The notes beneath the pieces were generated by a model, which was not told where the DNA came from, did not search any database, and saw nothing but the letters and a program-made list of their open reading frames with translations. From Egibacter rhizosphaerae (GTDB lineage Bacteria; Actinomycetota; Nitriliruptoria; Euzebyales; Egibacteraceae), in NCBI RefSeq assembly GCF_004322855.1, contig NZ_CP036402.1:558001-622000 (forward strand): a stretch of 64,000 bases of DNA, given 5' to 3'. The number at the start of each line of letters is the position of its first letter. Position 1 is the stretch's first letter. Positions 36,916 to 45,215 of this stretch are shown one piece after another. A program made the translations under genes and the position numbers.

Positions 36916-37290
36916 TTAGCGTCGCGGCACGTAGGTGCGCATCCGTTGCGTCGGGACAAAGCCGATGTCCGGGGTAGACGGCAGACGAGGCCGGGTTCTC
37001 GGCCTCCCAGCTGATCCGGATGCGCTCGGCGCCGAGGTCGACGAGGCGGCGAAGGCCGGCGGTGACCAGGTGACGGGCGAGGCCGCGGCGCTGATGATCG
37101 TCCTCGGTGCGGAGCGGTTCCACGGGCCGACCCTCGTGACGGGGTCGTACCAGCACAGCGCGTAGCCGGCGCGCTCGTGCGCCGCGGTGACGCCCACCAG
37201 ATCGAGGTCGGGCCGGTAGAGCGAGGTCTGGCGGAGGCGGTCTTCGATGTGAGGACCGTTGTGAGCGGCGAGCCAGTGCGGTGCGTCTGG
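36916..37290 (-). pseudogene. GNAT acetyltransferase gene with two frameshifts
   Basis: Three pieces in changing frames add up to one GNAT domain. The first reads GYALCWYDPVTRVG; after one shift comes VEPLRTEDDHQRRGLARHLV (acetyl-CoA-binding QRRGLA loop) continuing to ISWEAENPASSAVY; after a second shift it returns to IGFVPTQRMRTYVPRR and a TAA at 36916–36918. The shifts fall near 37130 and 36970. No single frame gives a complete enzyme. The N-terminal start is not clear; the coordinate 37290 is approximate. Confidence 0.7.
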
Positions 37291-37462
37291 CCACGATGAG
37301 CGCGCCCCTCGACACCCTCCCGTCGATGCACCGACGGCAGGCTCCCGAGAGCCCTCTCCTGGTCACGGAGATGACCGACCGCATCCTCGAGGTCCGCGAC
37401 GGCGAGCTCGTCCAAGACGTCCGCAACAGCTACCGGTGAGCGGCGGTCGAGGTGGTAGGCGG

Positions 37463-37513
37463 GTGATCGTCACGCGCGGCGTCACTCGTGGGGACCGACA
37501 CGCCACGCTCAAG
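37463..37513 (+). pseudogene. Sirtuin gene scrap (3' region)
   Basis: These 51 bases are identical to the intact sirtuin gene at 31860–31910 except at two positions, in the same orientation, and encode VIVTRGVTRGDRHATLK. Similarity stops abruptly on both sides. A GGCGGTGGGGAC-like stretch follows here, as it does after the intact gene's stop. It looks like debris from a second sirtuin copy or a local duplication. Confidence 0.65.
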
Positions 37514-37596
37514 CACCGAGGGGGCGGTGGGGACACGGCGGCGGTCGGGTCCGTCCGCGCAGCCGTAGCACGGTGGACCCGACCGTCGCGGTTCAG

Positions 37597-39261
37597 CTAC
37601 TCGTAGACGATCCAGCCGTCGACGCGAGCATCGACCTCCTCGCGCTCCTCGACGTAGTCCATGACGAGCTCGCTGAGCAGGCCGCCGGCCTGCGGATCGA
37701 TGAGCATCTCGCCTTCGTTGAGCATCTCGTAGGCCTCGCCGCGGTCGAGCAGGAAGTCGAAGGCGGCGACCGTGTAAGTGCCGTCGGGGTCGACCGGCTC
37801 GCCTGCGATCTCGAGCTGCGTCACCCGGTCACCGTGCTCGGCATCGAGATCGACGAACTTCTGCGCGCCGCTCACCTGGAAGTACCGGGTGCGGTCCTCG
37901 TCGGTGTCGTGATGGACGAAGTTGTCCTCCATCAGCTGCTCGAGCTCGGCGCCGGAGAGCTCGATGAGCACCGAGTAATTGGCGAACGGCAGCATGCTCA
38001 GCACGTCGCGGCGGGTGATCGCCTCCCCGGCGGTGAAGTCGTCGCGGACGCCTCCGGTGTTCGTGAGGCCGACGTCGGCGTCACCCCAGTCGCGCAGGAC
38101 ATCCGCGAGGAACACGCGGTTGTGCTGGTCGCGCACGTCGTAGCCCTCGTCCTCCAGCTGCTCCGCGCGCTCGCTCATCGAGCCCCAGGTGTCGGCAGTG
38201 GCGCCGATCGGCTCGTCGAGCTCCTCGTCGAGCTCCGCCTCGTAAGCGTCCTGCACGTCCTGGACCGCCTCATCGGCCTCTTGCTCGGGATCGAGGTCGT
38301 GCATGGTGAAGTCGAAATCGGCCACGTCACCCTCCTCGACGTGCAGCTCGAGCTCCCCGAGGTGCTCGAACTCGTAGCCGACGTAGCTGAAGATGGTGTC
38401 GGTCTCACCGGCCTCGATGACGATGGGCTCGCGCGGCTCAGCGTGCGAGTGCCCCCCGACGAAGACGTCGATCCCGTCGACCTCCCCGGCCACCTCCTCG
38501 GCGTGGGGGTTGAGCAGGTGGTTCATTACGACCACCACGTCGGCGCCCTCGTCGTGCAGCTCGTCGATCACCGGCGGCAGCGCCTCGGCGGCGTCGATCT
38601 CGATTGCCTCGCCGTCGGTGCTGGTGAAGTCCTCCATGCCACGGGGCCCGACCCCCGTGAGACCCACGGTGACGCCGTCGAGCTCCTCGATGGCGTACTT
38701 GGCCGCGCCCTGATCGGCGGCGAAGACCTCGTCAGGGTCGTCGGCGTCGCGCACGTTGGCGCTGAGCCACTGGAACTCGCTCTCGCCGGTGAGCTCGTAG
38801 AGGTTGGCCGCGCCGTAGTCGAAGTCGTGGTTGCCGAAGGTGTTGTAGTCGAAGACCGAAGCGTTCAGCGCGTCGATCATGTGCTGACCCTCGAAGACCG
38901 CGGACTCCACCGAGGAGCCGAGATCATCGCCCGCGCCCACGAACAGCACCTGGTCGAGCGCCTCGTAGCGCTCCCGCGCGAGCCCCATGTACTGGGAGAT
39001 AGAGGCGCCGTCCTCCCCCACACGGTCATCGTGGTAATTGCCGTGGAAGTGGGTGTCGTGCAGCAGCGTGAACGAGCCGGAGGTCGGCTCCTCGTCGTCG
39101 TCCGGCGGGCCGGGGGCGTGGTCGGGCGGGCCGGGGGCGTGGTCGGGCGGGCCGGGGGCGTGGTCCGGCGGGCCGGGGGCGTGGTCGGGCGGGCCGGAGG
39201 CCGCGGGACCCGCCGCGGTGATCGCGAGTACCGCCGCGGCGACTAGGGAGAGCTTCAGCAC
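37597..39261 (-). CDS. Secreted bifunctional metallophosphatase/5'-nucleotidase
   Basis: This protein of about 554 residues has a signal sequence (LSLVAAAVLAITAAGPAAS), a repeat linker (see 39103–39197), and a calcineurin-like metallophosphatase domain with LLHDTHFHGN, GAGDDLG, FGNHDFDYG, VVVMNHLL and GGHSHAEP metal ligands. The 5'-nucleotidase C-terminal domain follows (LTNTGGVRDDF, FDFLLDRGEAYEML). It should strip phosphate from nucleotides outside the membrane. The protein is very rich in Asp and Glu, as in halophiles. The start is uncertain: GTG 39261 places the signal correctly but has no good ribosome site. Confidence 0.85.
   Translation of the reverse strand: MLKLSLVAAAVLAITAAGPAASGPPDHAPGPPDHAPGPPDHAPGPPDHAPGPPDDDEEPTSGSFTLLHDTHFHGNYHDDRVGEDGASISQYMGLARERYEALDQVLFVGAGDDLGSSVESAVFEGQHMIDALNASVFDYNTFGNHDFDYGAANLYELTGESEFQWLSANVRDADDPDEVFAADQGAAKYAIEELDGVTVGLTGVGPRGMEDFTSTDGEAIEIDAAEALPPVIDELHDEGADVVVVMNHLLNPHAEEVAGEVDGIDVFVGGHSHAEPREPIVIEAGETDTIFSYVGYEFEHLGELELHVEEGDVADFDFTMHDLDPEQEADEAVQDVQDAYEAELDEELDEPIGATADTWGSMSERAEQLEDEGYDVRDQHNRVFLADVLRDWGDADVGLTNTGGVRDDFTAGEAITRRDVLSMLPFANYSVLIELSGAELEQLMEDNFVHHDTDEDRTRYFQVSGAQKFVDLDAEHGDRVTQLEIAGEPVDPDGTYTVAAFDFLLDRGEAYEMLNEGEMLIDPQAGGLLSELVMDYVEEREEVDARVDGWIVYE
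39103..39197. repeat. 21-bp in-frame tandem repeat (PDHAPGP linker)
   Basis: Four near-perfect 21-base units code for the heptad PDHAPGP in the 5'-nucleotidase, between the signal sequence and the phosphatase domain. The units differ by single bases, and their length keeps the frame. This is a flexible, histidine-bearing extracytoplasmic spacer that could vary in copy number between strains. Confidence 0.85.
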
Positions 39262-39497
39262 GAGACGATGGGGGTGGTCGGCATGGCAGCTCCTATGGCA
39301 GCTCCTGGTGTCGCTTCCGTCGCGCTGCGTCGCCCCGTCCGCACCACGCGCCAAGGCCTGGCGGGGAACGGTGCGAGGCAATGATCCCGGCGGGGTGCGT
39401 TCCGAGGCGCGAAGAGGTTAGCCCCCGTGGGGCGAGCCGCGCGGCCCTCGCCGGGTGGGGTCACACGTGGTGATCGTACCCGGGCTCGTGGGTGGGG

Positions 39498-40910
39498 CTA
39501 CTGGTCGGTTCCGGCGGGTTCGGACGATGACGCAGTGTCGTGGTCGGGTGGCTGATCAGGTGGAGGTGCGTGCCACTCGCCGCTGGTGTCGCTGTCGCTG
39601 TCGCTGTCGGCGTCGTGCTCGTCGGTGGCGCTGCTACGGGTGCTGCGCATGCGGGGGGCGCTGGGTTGCCAGTCGCTGAGGTGCTGGACGAGGTCGCGGT
39701 AGAAGTCGATGGCCTGCTGGCGCGTGTCGGTGATGAACGCGCCGGGGCCGGTGGTCTTCTTGGTGCCCATGGGGCGCGCCAGCGAGAGCGCGAACTCGCG
39801 GGGTTCGCGTTTGGGGTCGTCGGCCAGCAGCACGTGCTTGGGCTTGTCACGCACGTCGCCGAGCAGCACGGTCGTGGACTTGCTGGTGCGCACGAACTTG
39901 GTCTCGATGCGCAGGTCGTCCGGCGCGTCGCGTAGCTGGCGAAGGATCCAGTTCACCTGGGTGGTGGGCTTGCCCTCACGGGGCGCCTTGATGCCCACGC
40001 TGCTGGTCACCATCCGTGCTCGCATGTCAGCGGTGAGCGCGACCAGCCCGACCGCGTCGGGGACCTTCAAGCTCATCGACAGGGTGCCGTGCTCCGCCAG
40101 TTCGCTGCGCGTGTCGGCAAGGCGCTCGTCGAGGGGCTTCTTCGAGCGTTCGGGCACGACGTCGCGGCCGAGGTCTTGGGTCATCCCGAGCGCGACGTAG
40201 TGAACGAACTGCTCCCAGCGGCGAGCGATGTCGGCGACCTCGGGCTGTTTGGCGTTCAGCGCGTCGCGGCGGGCGCCGTCGCGGACCTTGGTCCACGACG
40301 GGCCCATGTCATCGAACTCGCCCGCCCCGGAGTTCTCGTGCAGCAGGTAGGCGATGAGTTCCCGCAGGATCCACTGCTGCTCGGTGTCCTCGATGCCCCG
40401 GTGGTCGTGCTGGATGATCGCCTCGGTGAGGATGCGCCACCACGACAGCTGCCACAGTGACACGCTACGCAGCTTCTTCTTGGGCACCTCCACGGGCACG
40501 TCGTCGGGGCCGCCGAGGATGTGGTTGTCGATCACCAACACCCCGTCGAAGCCCTCCCGGCGCGCCACGTCGAGATACGAGGTCACCTGCTCCGCGCTGG
40601 CAGTGTTGTTGCGCGTCTTGACCTCCACCAGCACCGACCAACGCCGCTTGCCGCGCGTAGCCACGATCACCCCGTCAGGGCGCACCGTCTTGCCCTGCTC
40701 GTCGGTGAACGGCACCTCGGTGTAGGCCTCGACCTTTCCCCGCGGCGCTCCCAGCCCGGCAAGCAACTCGCGTCCGAAGCCGGGCACCCCGCTCATCACC
40801 GCCAGCAACGTCGAGGTCGCCCGCTGCTCCTGCTCCCGGGCACCACCGATCCCCGCGGTGGGGATCAGCCGCGCCGCCTGCCAGACCACCTCGCCGTTAC
40901 CCTCAGCCAT
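39498..40910 (-). CDS. Actinobacterial 'stress response' family protein with a PD-(D/E)xK-like motif
   Basis: This 470-residue protein starts MAEGNGEVVWQAARLIPTAG, a conserved opening of an actinobacterial family usually named 'stress response protein' without experimental basis. Residues about 55–125 carry RPDGVIVATRG followed by VLVEVKTRN, which fits the PD…ExK core of restriction-type nucleases, then YLDVARREGFDGVLVI. The rest is unassigned, ending in an Asp/Ser-rich low-complexity tail (about 440–470). No methylase or helicase neighbour is present, so a stand-alone nuclease or a DNA-ends function is only a hypothesis. Start ATG 40910 is weakly supported. Confidence 0.7.
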   Translation of the reverse strand: MAEGNGEVVWQAARLIPTAGIGGAREQEQRATSTLLAVMSGVPGFGRELLAGLGAPRGKVEAYTEVPFTDEQGKTVRPDGVIVATRGKRRWSVLVEVKTRNNTASAEQVTSYLDVARREGFDGVLVIDNHILGGPDDVPVEVPKKKLRSVSLWQLSWWRILTEAIIQHDHRGIEDTEQQWILRELIAYLLHENSGAGEFDDMGPSWTKVRDGARRDALNAKQPEVADIARRWEQFVHYVALGMTQDLGRDVVPERSKKPLDERLADTRSELAEHGTLSMSLKVPDAVGLVALTADMRARMVTSSVGIKAPREGKPTTQVNWILRQLRDAPDDLRIETKFVRTSKSTTVLLGDVRDKPKHVLLADDPKREPREFALSLARPMGTKKTTGPGAFITDTRQQAIDFYRDLVQHLSDWQPSAPRMRSTRSSATDEHDADSDSDSDTSGEWHAPPPDQPPDHDTASSSEPAGTDQ

Positions 40911-41056
40911 CACATCCCCACGAGCACTCGCGCATATCCCAATAGCCTCCCCGAAACATCTCAGAGGGGCCAACGATCGACAGCACTCCCGTAGCCGTCA
41001 ACCCCCAGAACGCTCAGGCCGACCCTGGCCGTGTCGGGTTGGCGCGTAGCTGAGGG

Positions 41057-41491
41057 CTACGGCCTGGTGAAGTCGGGAACGGTGAGCGCCCCGTCTTCGG
41101 AGAGCGTGAAACCAGGATTGTGTGCGACCTCCCACACGTGACCGTCCAGGTCAGCGAAGCAGGCGGCGTAGCCCCCGTAGAACGTCTTTCCGGGCGGGCG
41201 GGTCACCGTGGCTCCGGCGTCCCTGGCAGCCTGCACGATGTCCTCCACCTCGCCCTCTGACCGGACGTTGTGAGCGAGGACCACGTTGCCGAACCGGTCG
41301 ACAGGCTCGTCAAGGACTCCACAGTCAGTGGCGAGCTTCTCGCGTCCCCAAAGCACCACGGCCAGGCCCCCGGCTTGGAAGAACACGGTTTCTTCGACCT
41401 CTTGGCCCTCCCACCCGAGGCCCTCATAGAACGCGCGAGCACGGCTGAGGTCGGCGACGCCGAGCGTGATCAAATTGACGCGCTGTTCCAT
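41057..41491 (-). CDS. VOC-family (glyoxalase-like) protein
   Basis: This 144-residue protein has two betaalphabeta modules: VNLITLGVADLSRARAFYEG at the N-terminus and AACFADLDGHVWEVAHNPG near the end, with ligand-position residues of the vicinal oxygen chelate fold. Such small intracellular proteins act as isomerases, dioxygenases or drug-binding proteins. No neighbour helps choose; it stands alone after the 'stress response' gene on the same strand. Confidence 0.8.
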   Translation of the reverse strand: MEQRVNLITLGVADLSRARAFYEGLGWEGQEVEETVFFQAGGLAVVLWGREKLATDCGVLDEPVDRFGNVVLAHNVRSEGEVEDIVQAARDAGATVTRPPGKTFYGGYAACFADLDGHVWEVAHNPGFTLSEDGALTVPDFTRP

Positions 41492-41668
41492 GTCCCAACG
41501 CTACCGCCTGCGGCTCCGCAGGGTCGGGGGCCGGGAGGCACGACCGCGTCGCGCTACCCGATGCTGCGGCCCAACGCTCCCCGCTGAGGTGCTCGACTTT
41601 CACCTTCGCCAGTTGTTCCGACGTGATTCGGCTGGGCTCTCGGCGGACCGACCGATGCGCCCCTGCGG

Positions 41669-41869
41669 CTAGCCATCCCTGATACGGACATCCTTGCGCG
41701 TGCTGCCCGGAATGGGCGTGTGATCGTGGCTGCGGACACGGACTTCGCTGATCCGCTGGCTGCGAGCGAGGCCACGGAGCCGGCGGTCGTGTTCGTGTCC
41801 CGGGCGGACGGTTCCCGACGGCCTCCCGCATCCCTTCGGGCTCCGAAGCATCGTCGAGCCCGAGACTAG
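41669..41869 (+). pseudogene. PIN-like (DUF5615) toxin, C-terminal remnant
   Basis: From 41681 the frame reads DTDILARAARNGRVIVAADT followed by DFADPLAASEATEPAVVFVS, the second half of DUF5615 PIN-like proteins, whose acidic residues lie in the ADTDF motif. It ends at TAG 41867–41869. There is no start codon or first half (the usual DANL/DAQL metal site), and no matching antitoxin, so it is a relic. Confidence 0.55.
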
Positions 41870-42411
41870 TGCTCTTCCAGGAGCTCTTGGATCGCTCGAA
41901 TTGCGTCGCCCACGTGGCCGCCGCTCAAGCGTCCAGGCCCGAGTGGCCCGGAGCGGTTCTCGCCAAGTGCCGGCAAAGAACCAAGGGCACGCGCGACGGC
42001 ATCCGTCGTGGCCGTGACAAGGCGGCGGGCTTCTGACCGCGTCACCGTTCCGGCATCGCCACCTGCAGCCAATGTCGATGCCTTAACGGAGTATCCAGCC
42101 GCACTCAGCGCATGTGCTCCCATGTGGGCGACAGCGGCTGCTTGCTCGGCCGCGTAGGCCGCTGCCCTTGCCGCTGATGTTGGCGCTTCCCGAGCAGCGG
42201 CACCCGCTTACCCACCTCGATGTCGCACCGCGTCCGCGACGTCGAGGTCGCCCGCGGCAAAGGAGCGAGTCTGCTCGATCGCGGCTCGCACCCTGACGTC
42301 GTTGGGCACAGCGTCCTCGAAGATGGCGAGGACGCGCTCCGCGCAATCGGCTGCCCACGACGCAACAAGTCGACGATCGTCGACACTCAAGGTCTGCGGA
42401 GCGTTCGCCAT
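41866..42411 (-). pseudogene. Imm5-like 'putative immunity protein' gene with an in-frame stop
   Basis: One reading frame spans both pieces. The first, from ATG 42411, reads LSVDDRRLVASWAADCAERV through RAAIEQTRSFAAGDLDVADA. A TAA at 42208–42210 interrupts it, then it continues as AGAAAREAPTSAARAAAYAA with HMGAHALSAAGYSVKA before the terminal stop. The family is an alanine-rich helical protein often annotated as putative immunity protein. A single base change would restore about 181 residues, so the inactivation looks recent, or the sequence has an error. Confidence 0.65.
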
Positions 42412-42993
42412 CGCGAGAACATTATCAGTCGATGCCCGCCACCCGGTGACCAGAACATCGTCACGACTATTGCGCGGTCACCAGCGTGTCGGTTCCCGGA
42501 TAGCGGTCAGCAGCCGAACGAGGCCCCACCCAGCCAGGAGACACGACCCAATGTCCCTTCGAAGCAGTCGCTATCGGCACTTGGCCGGGCCGCCCTGACC
42601 GCGCGTCGTCACCTCGTCAGCGTCCGTCAAGCCTGCTGCCGCCAATGCTGCCTCGGCACCGCTGTCATGCCGTTCGTAACCAAGCCCGCCGTAGCCCAAC
42701 TGCACGACAGCTCGCATCACAGCCTCCACGCGTTCACGCACGAGCACGGATCACTTCACTGCACGGCGCGTTCCCGCTCCTGCGCCGCATGCCCGAAGCA
42801 CGCCTCGAATACCCCGCAGCTACCCGCCCCTTGCAACACGGCACAACATCCCGCGGAGCCTTTCTCGAGTTCAACCTCAGCCGGGCAGGCTCGATGTCGA
42901 AACCAGCCCGTGGGACGGTATAGCTTCCACCGATGTGGAGGACTAGGATCAAGACCCACCGCCCTGGACTCCCGCCCACTTGGAGCAGGATCG
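42412..42993. other. Intergenic region of about 580 nt upstream of the NAD(P)-binding protein gene
   Basis: No protein of known family was recognised in any frame. Its base composition is somewhat less GC-rich than that of its neighbours. Close to the downstream gene, TCCAC-CGAT-GTGGA (42926–42940) forms a small inverted repeat next to a TATAGC hexamer and may be an operator or promoter for the gene at 42994. Confidence 0.4.
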
Positions 42994-43854
42994 ATGAGTG
43001 ACGTGTCAGTCATCGGGACAGGAGTGATGGGCAGCGCGCTGGTCGAGGCCCTTGCCGCCTCGGGAGCCGAAGTGGCGGTGTGGAACCGGACCACCGACAA
43101 AGCCGAAACCCTGTCGGGACCGCGGGTCCGTATCGCGCAGTCGGTTGCCGAAGCCCTCACGGTGAGCCCGCTCGCGGTCGTGTCGGTGTCAGACCACGAA
43201 CTCGCGCGCACTCTGGTGGAAGGGGCGGGACCGGATCTGCAAGGAAAGGCGGTGGCCTCTACCTCCTTCGCGACCCCGGAGCAGAGCCGAGCCTTCGCTG
43301 CCATCGTGAGCGCAGCGGGCGGGGGCTACCTGGACCTTTCCATTCTCGCGTATCCCAGCGAGGTTCGGTCGGGGGCCGGAGTCTTCTTCATCTCGGGGGA
43401 CCGCACCGCCTACGAGGCGCACCGCGAACGGCTTGAGCAGATCGGCCGGGCCAGCTATGTCGACGAGGCACCGGGGGCCGCGTACATCAGCGAGATGGCG
43501 GTTCTGCTCGCATACCTGCCGATGGCGGTCGGCCTCCTGCAGGGGCTGCGCATCTGCGAGCAGCACGACCTTCCCATGGAGTGGTTCAAGAAGACCGTCG
43601 TCGAGCTGTACCCCTTCCACATCCGCTCGCTGCTCGACCGGGTCCCCCCGGAGGCGGACTCGTCGGTGTCCAGCGTGGAGGCATCCGTCGAGGTCTGGGG
43701 CGAAGGAGCAGCAGAGTATGCCGCCTACCTGCGGGAACTGGGCCTCGACGCCGGGATGTACGACGCGCTGCACCGGCTCTTTGCCGCTGCCTCCGAAGCC
43801 GGTGACGGTGACGCCGACTGGACATGCATCGCAGGGCACACTGCGACCCGCTAG
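42994..43854 (+). CDS. NAD(P)-binding 6-phosphogluconate/3-hydroxyisobutyrate dehydrogenase-like (imine reductase-type) protein
   Basis: This 286-residue beta-hydroxyacid dehydrogenase superfamily member has a Rossmann motif SVIGTGVMGSALVEALA at the N-terminus and WNRTTDKAE (NADP-preferring arginine). The central GGGYLDLSILAYPSEV replaces the DAPVSGG of hydroxyacid dehydrogenases, and a helical C-terminal domain follows (LLAYLPMAVGLLQGL). These changes resemble the imine-reductase-like branch. The catalytic lysine position of hydroxyisobutyrate dehydrogenases is not evident. ATG 42994 follows GGAGCAGG. Substrate unknown. Confidence 0.78.
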   Translation: MSDVSVIGTGVMGSALVEALAASGAEVAVWNRTTDKAETLSGPRVRIAQSVAEALTVSPLAVVSVSDHELARTLVEGAGPDLQGKAVASTSFATPEQSRAFAAIVSAAGGGYLDLSILAYPSEVRSGAGVFFISGDRTAYEAHRERLEQIGRASYVDEAPGAAYISEMAVLLAYLPMAVGLLQGLRICEQHDLPMEWFKKTVVELYPFHIRSLLDRVPPEADSSVSSVEASVEVWGEGAAEYAAYLRELGLDAGMYDALHRLFAAASEAGDGDADWTCIAGHTATR

Positions 43855-44146
43855 CTGGCCGACCGGGAGCGGGGCGACGACGGCAGGCAACGCTGGAAGT
43901 CGATGAGCCCTCAGCCGCGGTCGCGGGCCGCTTCAAGGGTGCCCGCAGCTTAGCGCCCGCCTCGCCAGCCCCTTCAGGAACCCCGCCACGCTGGGACAGA
44001 AACCGGCGCCTTGCTCCGCCGTGAAGGAGTCCGGGCAGGATCCGCGAGTGCGGTCCAACATCTCCCAGGACGCGGCTCAACCGCGGCCCTCGCCGGGATA
44101 GCCCGCGCTCGGGGTTGCCGGGACCTCCATTCTCCGTCGTGGTGGT

Positions 44147-44785
44147 TTAGCCGGGCCCGGTACGGCGGTCGATGCCGAGTGTGGCGATGAGGTCTTCGTG
44201 GAGTTCGAACCAGACGCGGTGGCAGGAGTCGATGTCGGTGCGGTCGACCCAGGCGGGCTCGCCGGTTTGGGCACGCGTTAGCGCGGTGGTGAACCGCTTG
44301 TCGTAGCCGCGGAAACGTGTGAGCCGGTTGCCGAGTCGGTCGATGAGCGGGCGAAGCGCACGGTCGATGGTGGTGAGTTCCCGAAGGATGTTGGCGTCCC
44401 AGGCGGGGTCGGTGTGGTCGTTGGGAACGAGTCGGTCGCCGGGGGCGGGTTTGAGTTGCCAGTCGGTACAGGCTCGCAGCACCACGGCGTTCAAGGGCAG
44501 GAACTCGCGGTAGACGTGTCGGACGTCATCTGCGCCGCGGGTGCTGGTGAGCTCTGATGCGAGTTGGCGCTCGCTCTCGGCGCGGCCGCGTTCGGTAAGG
44601 GACCATCCTGCGGTGTCGCCAAAGGCGGTGTAGGTCGTCCAGCCGTGTGCTTCGGCGTCGCGCAGGAGCTCTTGCGTCTCGTCTTCGTCGAGGTCGAACC
44701 GGCGGGCGACCGTCGCGGTGTCGGCGAACCCGGTGATGCGGACGGCGTGCAGGACCAGCAGGTCGGGCGGGGAGTTGTGGCTCAC
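44147..44785 (-). CDS. Winged-helix transcriptional regulator-like protein next to PEP-synthase-like gene
   Basis: This 212-residue protein has a DNA-binding-type N-terminus (residues about 8–75: LLVLHAVRITGFADTATVAR then SLTERGRAESERQLASEL, a wing) and a C-terminal alpha-helical domain of unknown role with DRLVPNDHTDPAWDANILRE and LRPLIDRLGNRLTRFRGYD. I do not know a named family for the second half. Its GTG overlaps the preceding HTH gene's stop (GTGA), so the two are co-translated, and both are divergent from the PEP-synthase-like gene. Confidence 0.6.
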   Translation of the reverse strand: MSHNSPPDLLVLHAVRITGFADTATVARRFDLDEDETQELLRDAEAHGWTTYTAFGDTAGWSLTERGRAESERQLASELTSTRGADDVRHVYREFLPLNAVVLRACTDWQLKPAPGDRLVPNDHTDPAWDANILRELTTIDRALRPLIDRLGNRLTRFRGYDKRFTTALTRAQTGEPAWVDRTDIDSCHRVWFELHEDLIATLGIDRRTGPG

Positions 44786-45165
44786 GAGCCGGCGTCGTGT
44801 CGTGCCGTCAGTCGGGTGTAGTGCTGTTGGCAGGCCTGCGGGGACTTGAACCCCATCGCCTGCGCGATCTGGGTCCAGGTCAGTCCTGCGCTGCGGGCGG
44901 TGAACAGCAGGCCGGCTTCGAGCCCCTCGACCTCAGCGCGGGCCGCCGGCAGCAGAGTGAGCGCAGCCAGGAGGTCATCGGGGTCGAGCTCGGTGGAGCG
45001 CCAGAGGGCGAACTGTGCGAGGTCGACCGCCGATGGCGGGACCGGAGCCGGCCGCCACGGGCGGGGCGCGATCGCGTCGGCAGCCAGTTCCGTCAGGCGT
45101 GTTTGGGCACGCCACTCTCGCTCGGCTTGGGCGTGGTCTGTGTGACCGTGTGGATCGCGGGGCAT
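44782..45165 (-). CDS. Small helix-turn-helix DNA-binding protein
   Basis: This 127-residue protein has a C-terminal helix-turn-helix with the spelling AGLTWTQIAQAMGFKSPQAC followed by QQHYTRL, typical of small actinobacterial regulators. The N-terminal part is helical and charged. Start ATG 45165; a GTG at 45171 is possible. Only 36 bases separate it from the divergent phosphotransferase gene, so the inverted repeat at 45179–45215 can control both, and this protein is the likely ligand. Confidence 0.7.
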   Translation of the reverse strand: MPRDPHGHTDHAQAEREWRAQTRLTELAADAIAPRPWRPAPVPPSAVDLAQFALWRSTELDPDDLLAALTLLPAARAEVEGLEAGLLFTARSAGLTWTQIAQAMGFKSPQACQQHYTRLTARHDAGS

Positions 45166-45178
45166 GGACACATGGTCC

Positions 45179-45215
45179 GTCTTCAACGTATTGTTGTCAA
45201 CATGACGTTGAAGAC
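45179..45215. promoter_or_regulatory. Large inverted repeat spanning the divergent promoter and start codon
   Basis: Perfect 11-base arms GTCTTCAACGT and ACGTTGAAGAC flank 15 bases that contain an inner GTTG-T-CAAC palindrome. The right arm begins one base after the ATG of the phosphotransferase gene, so bound protein would block transcription or leaderless translation. The left arm lies 14 bases from the HTH gene's start. Confidence 0.65.
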
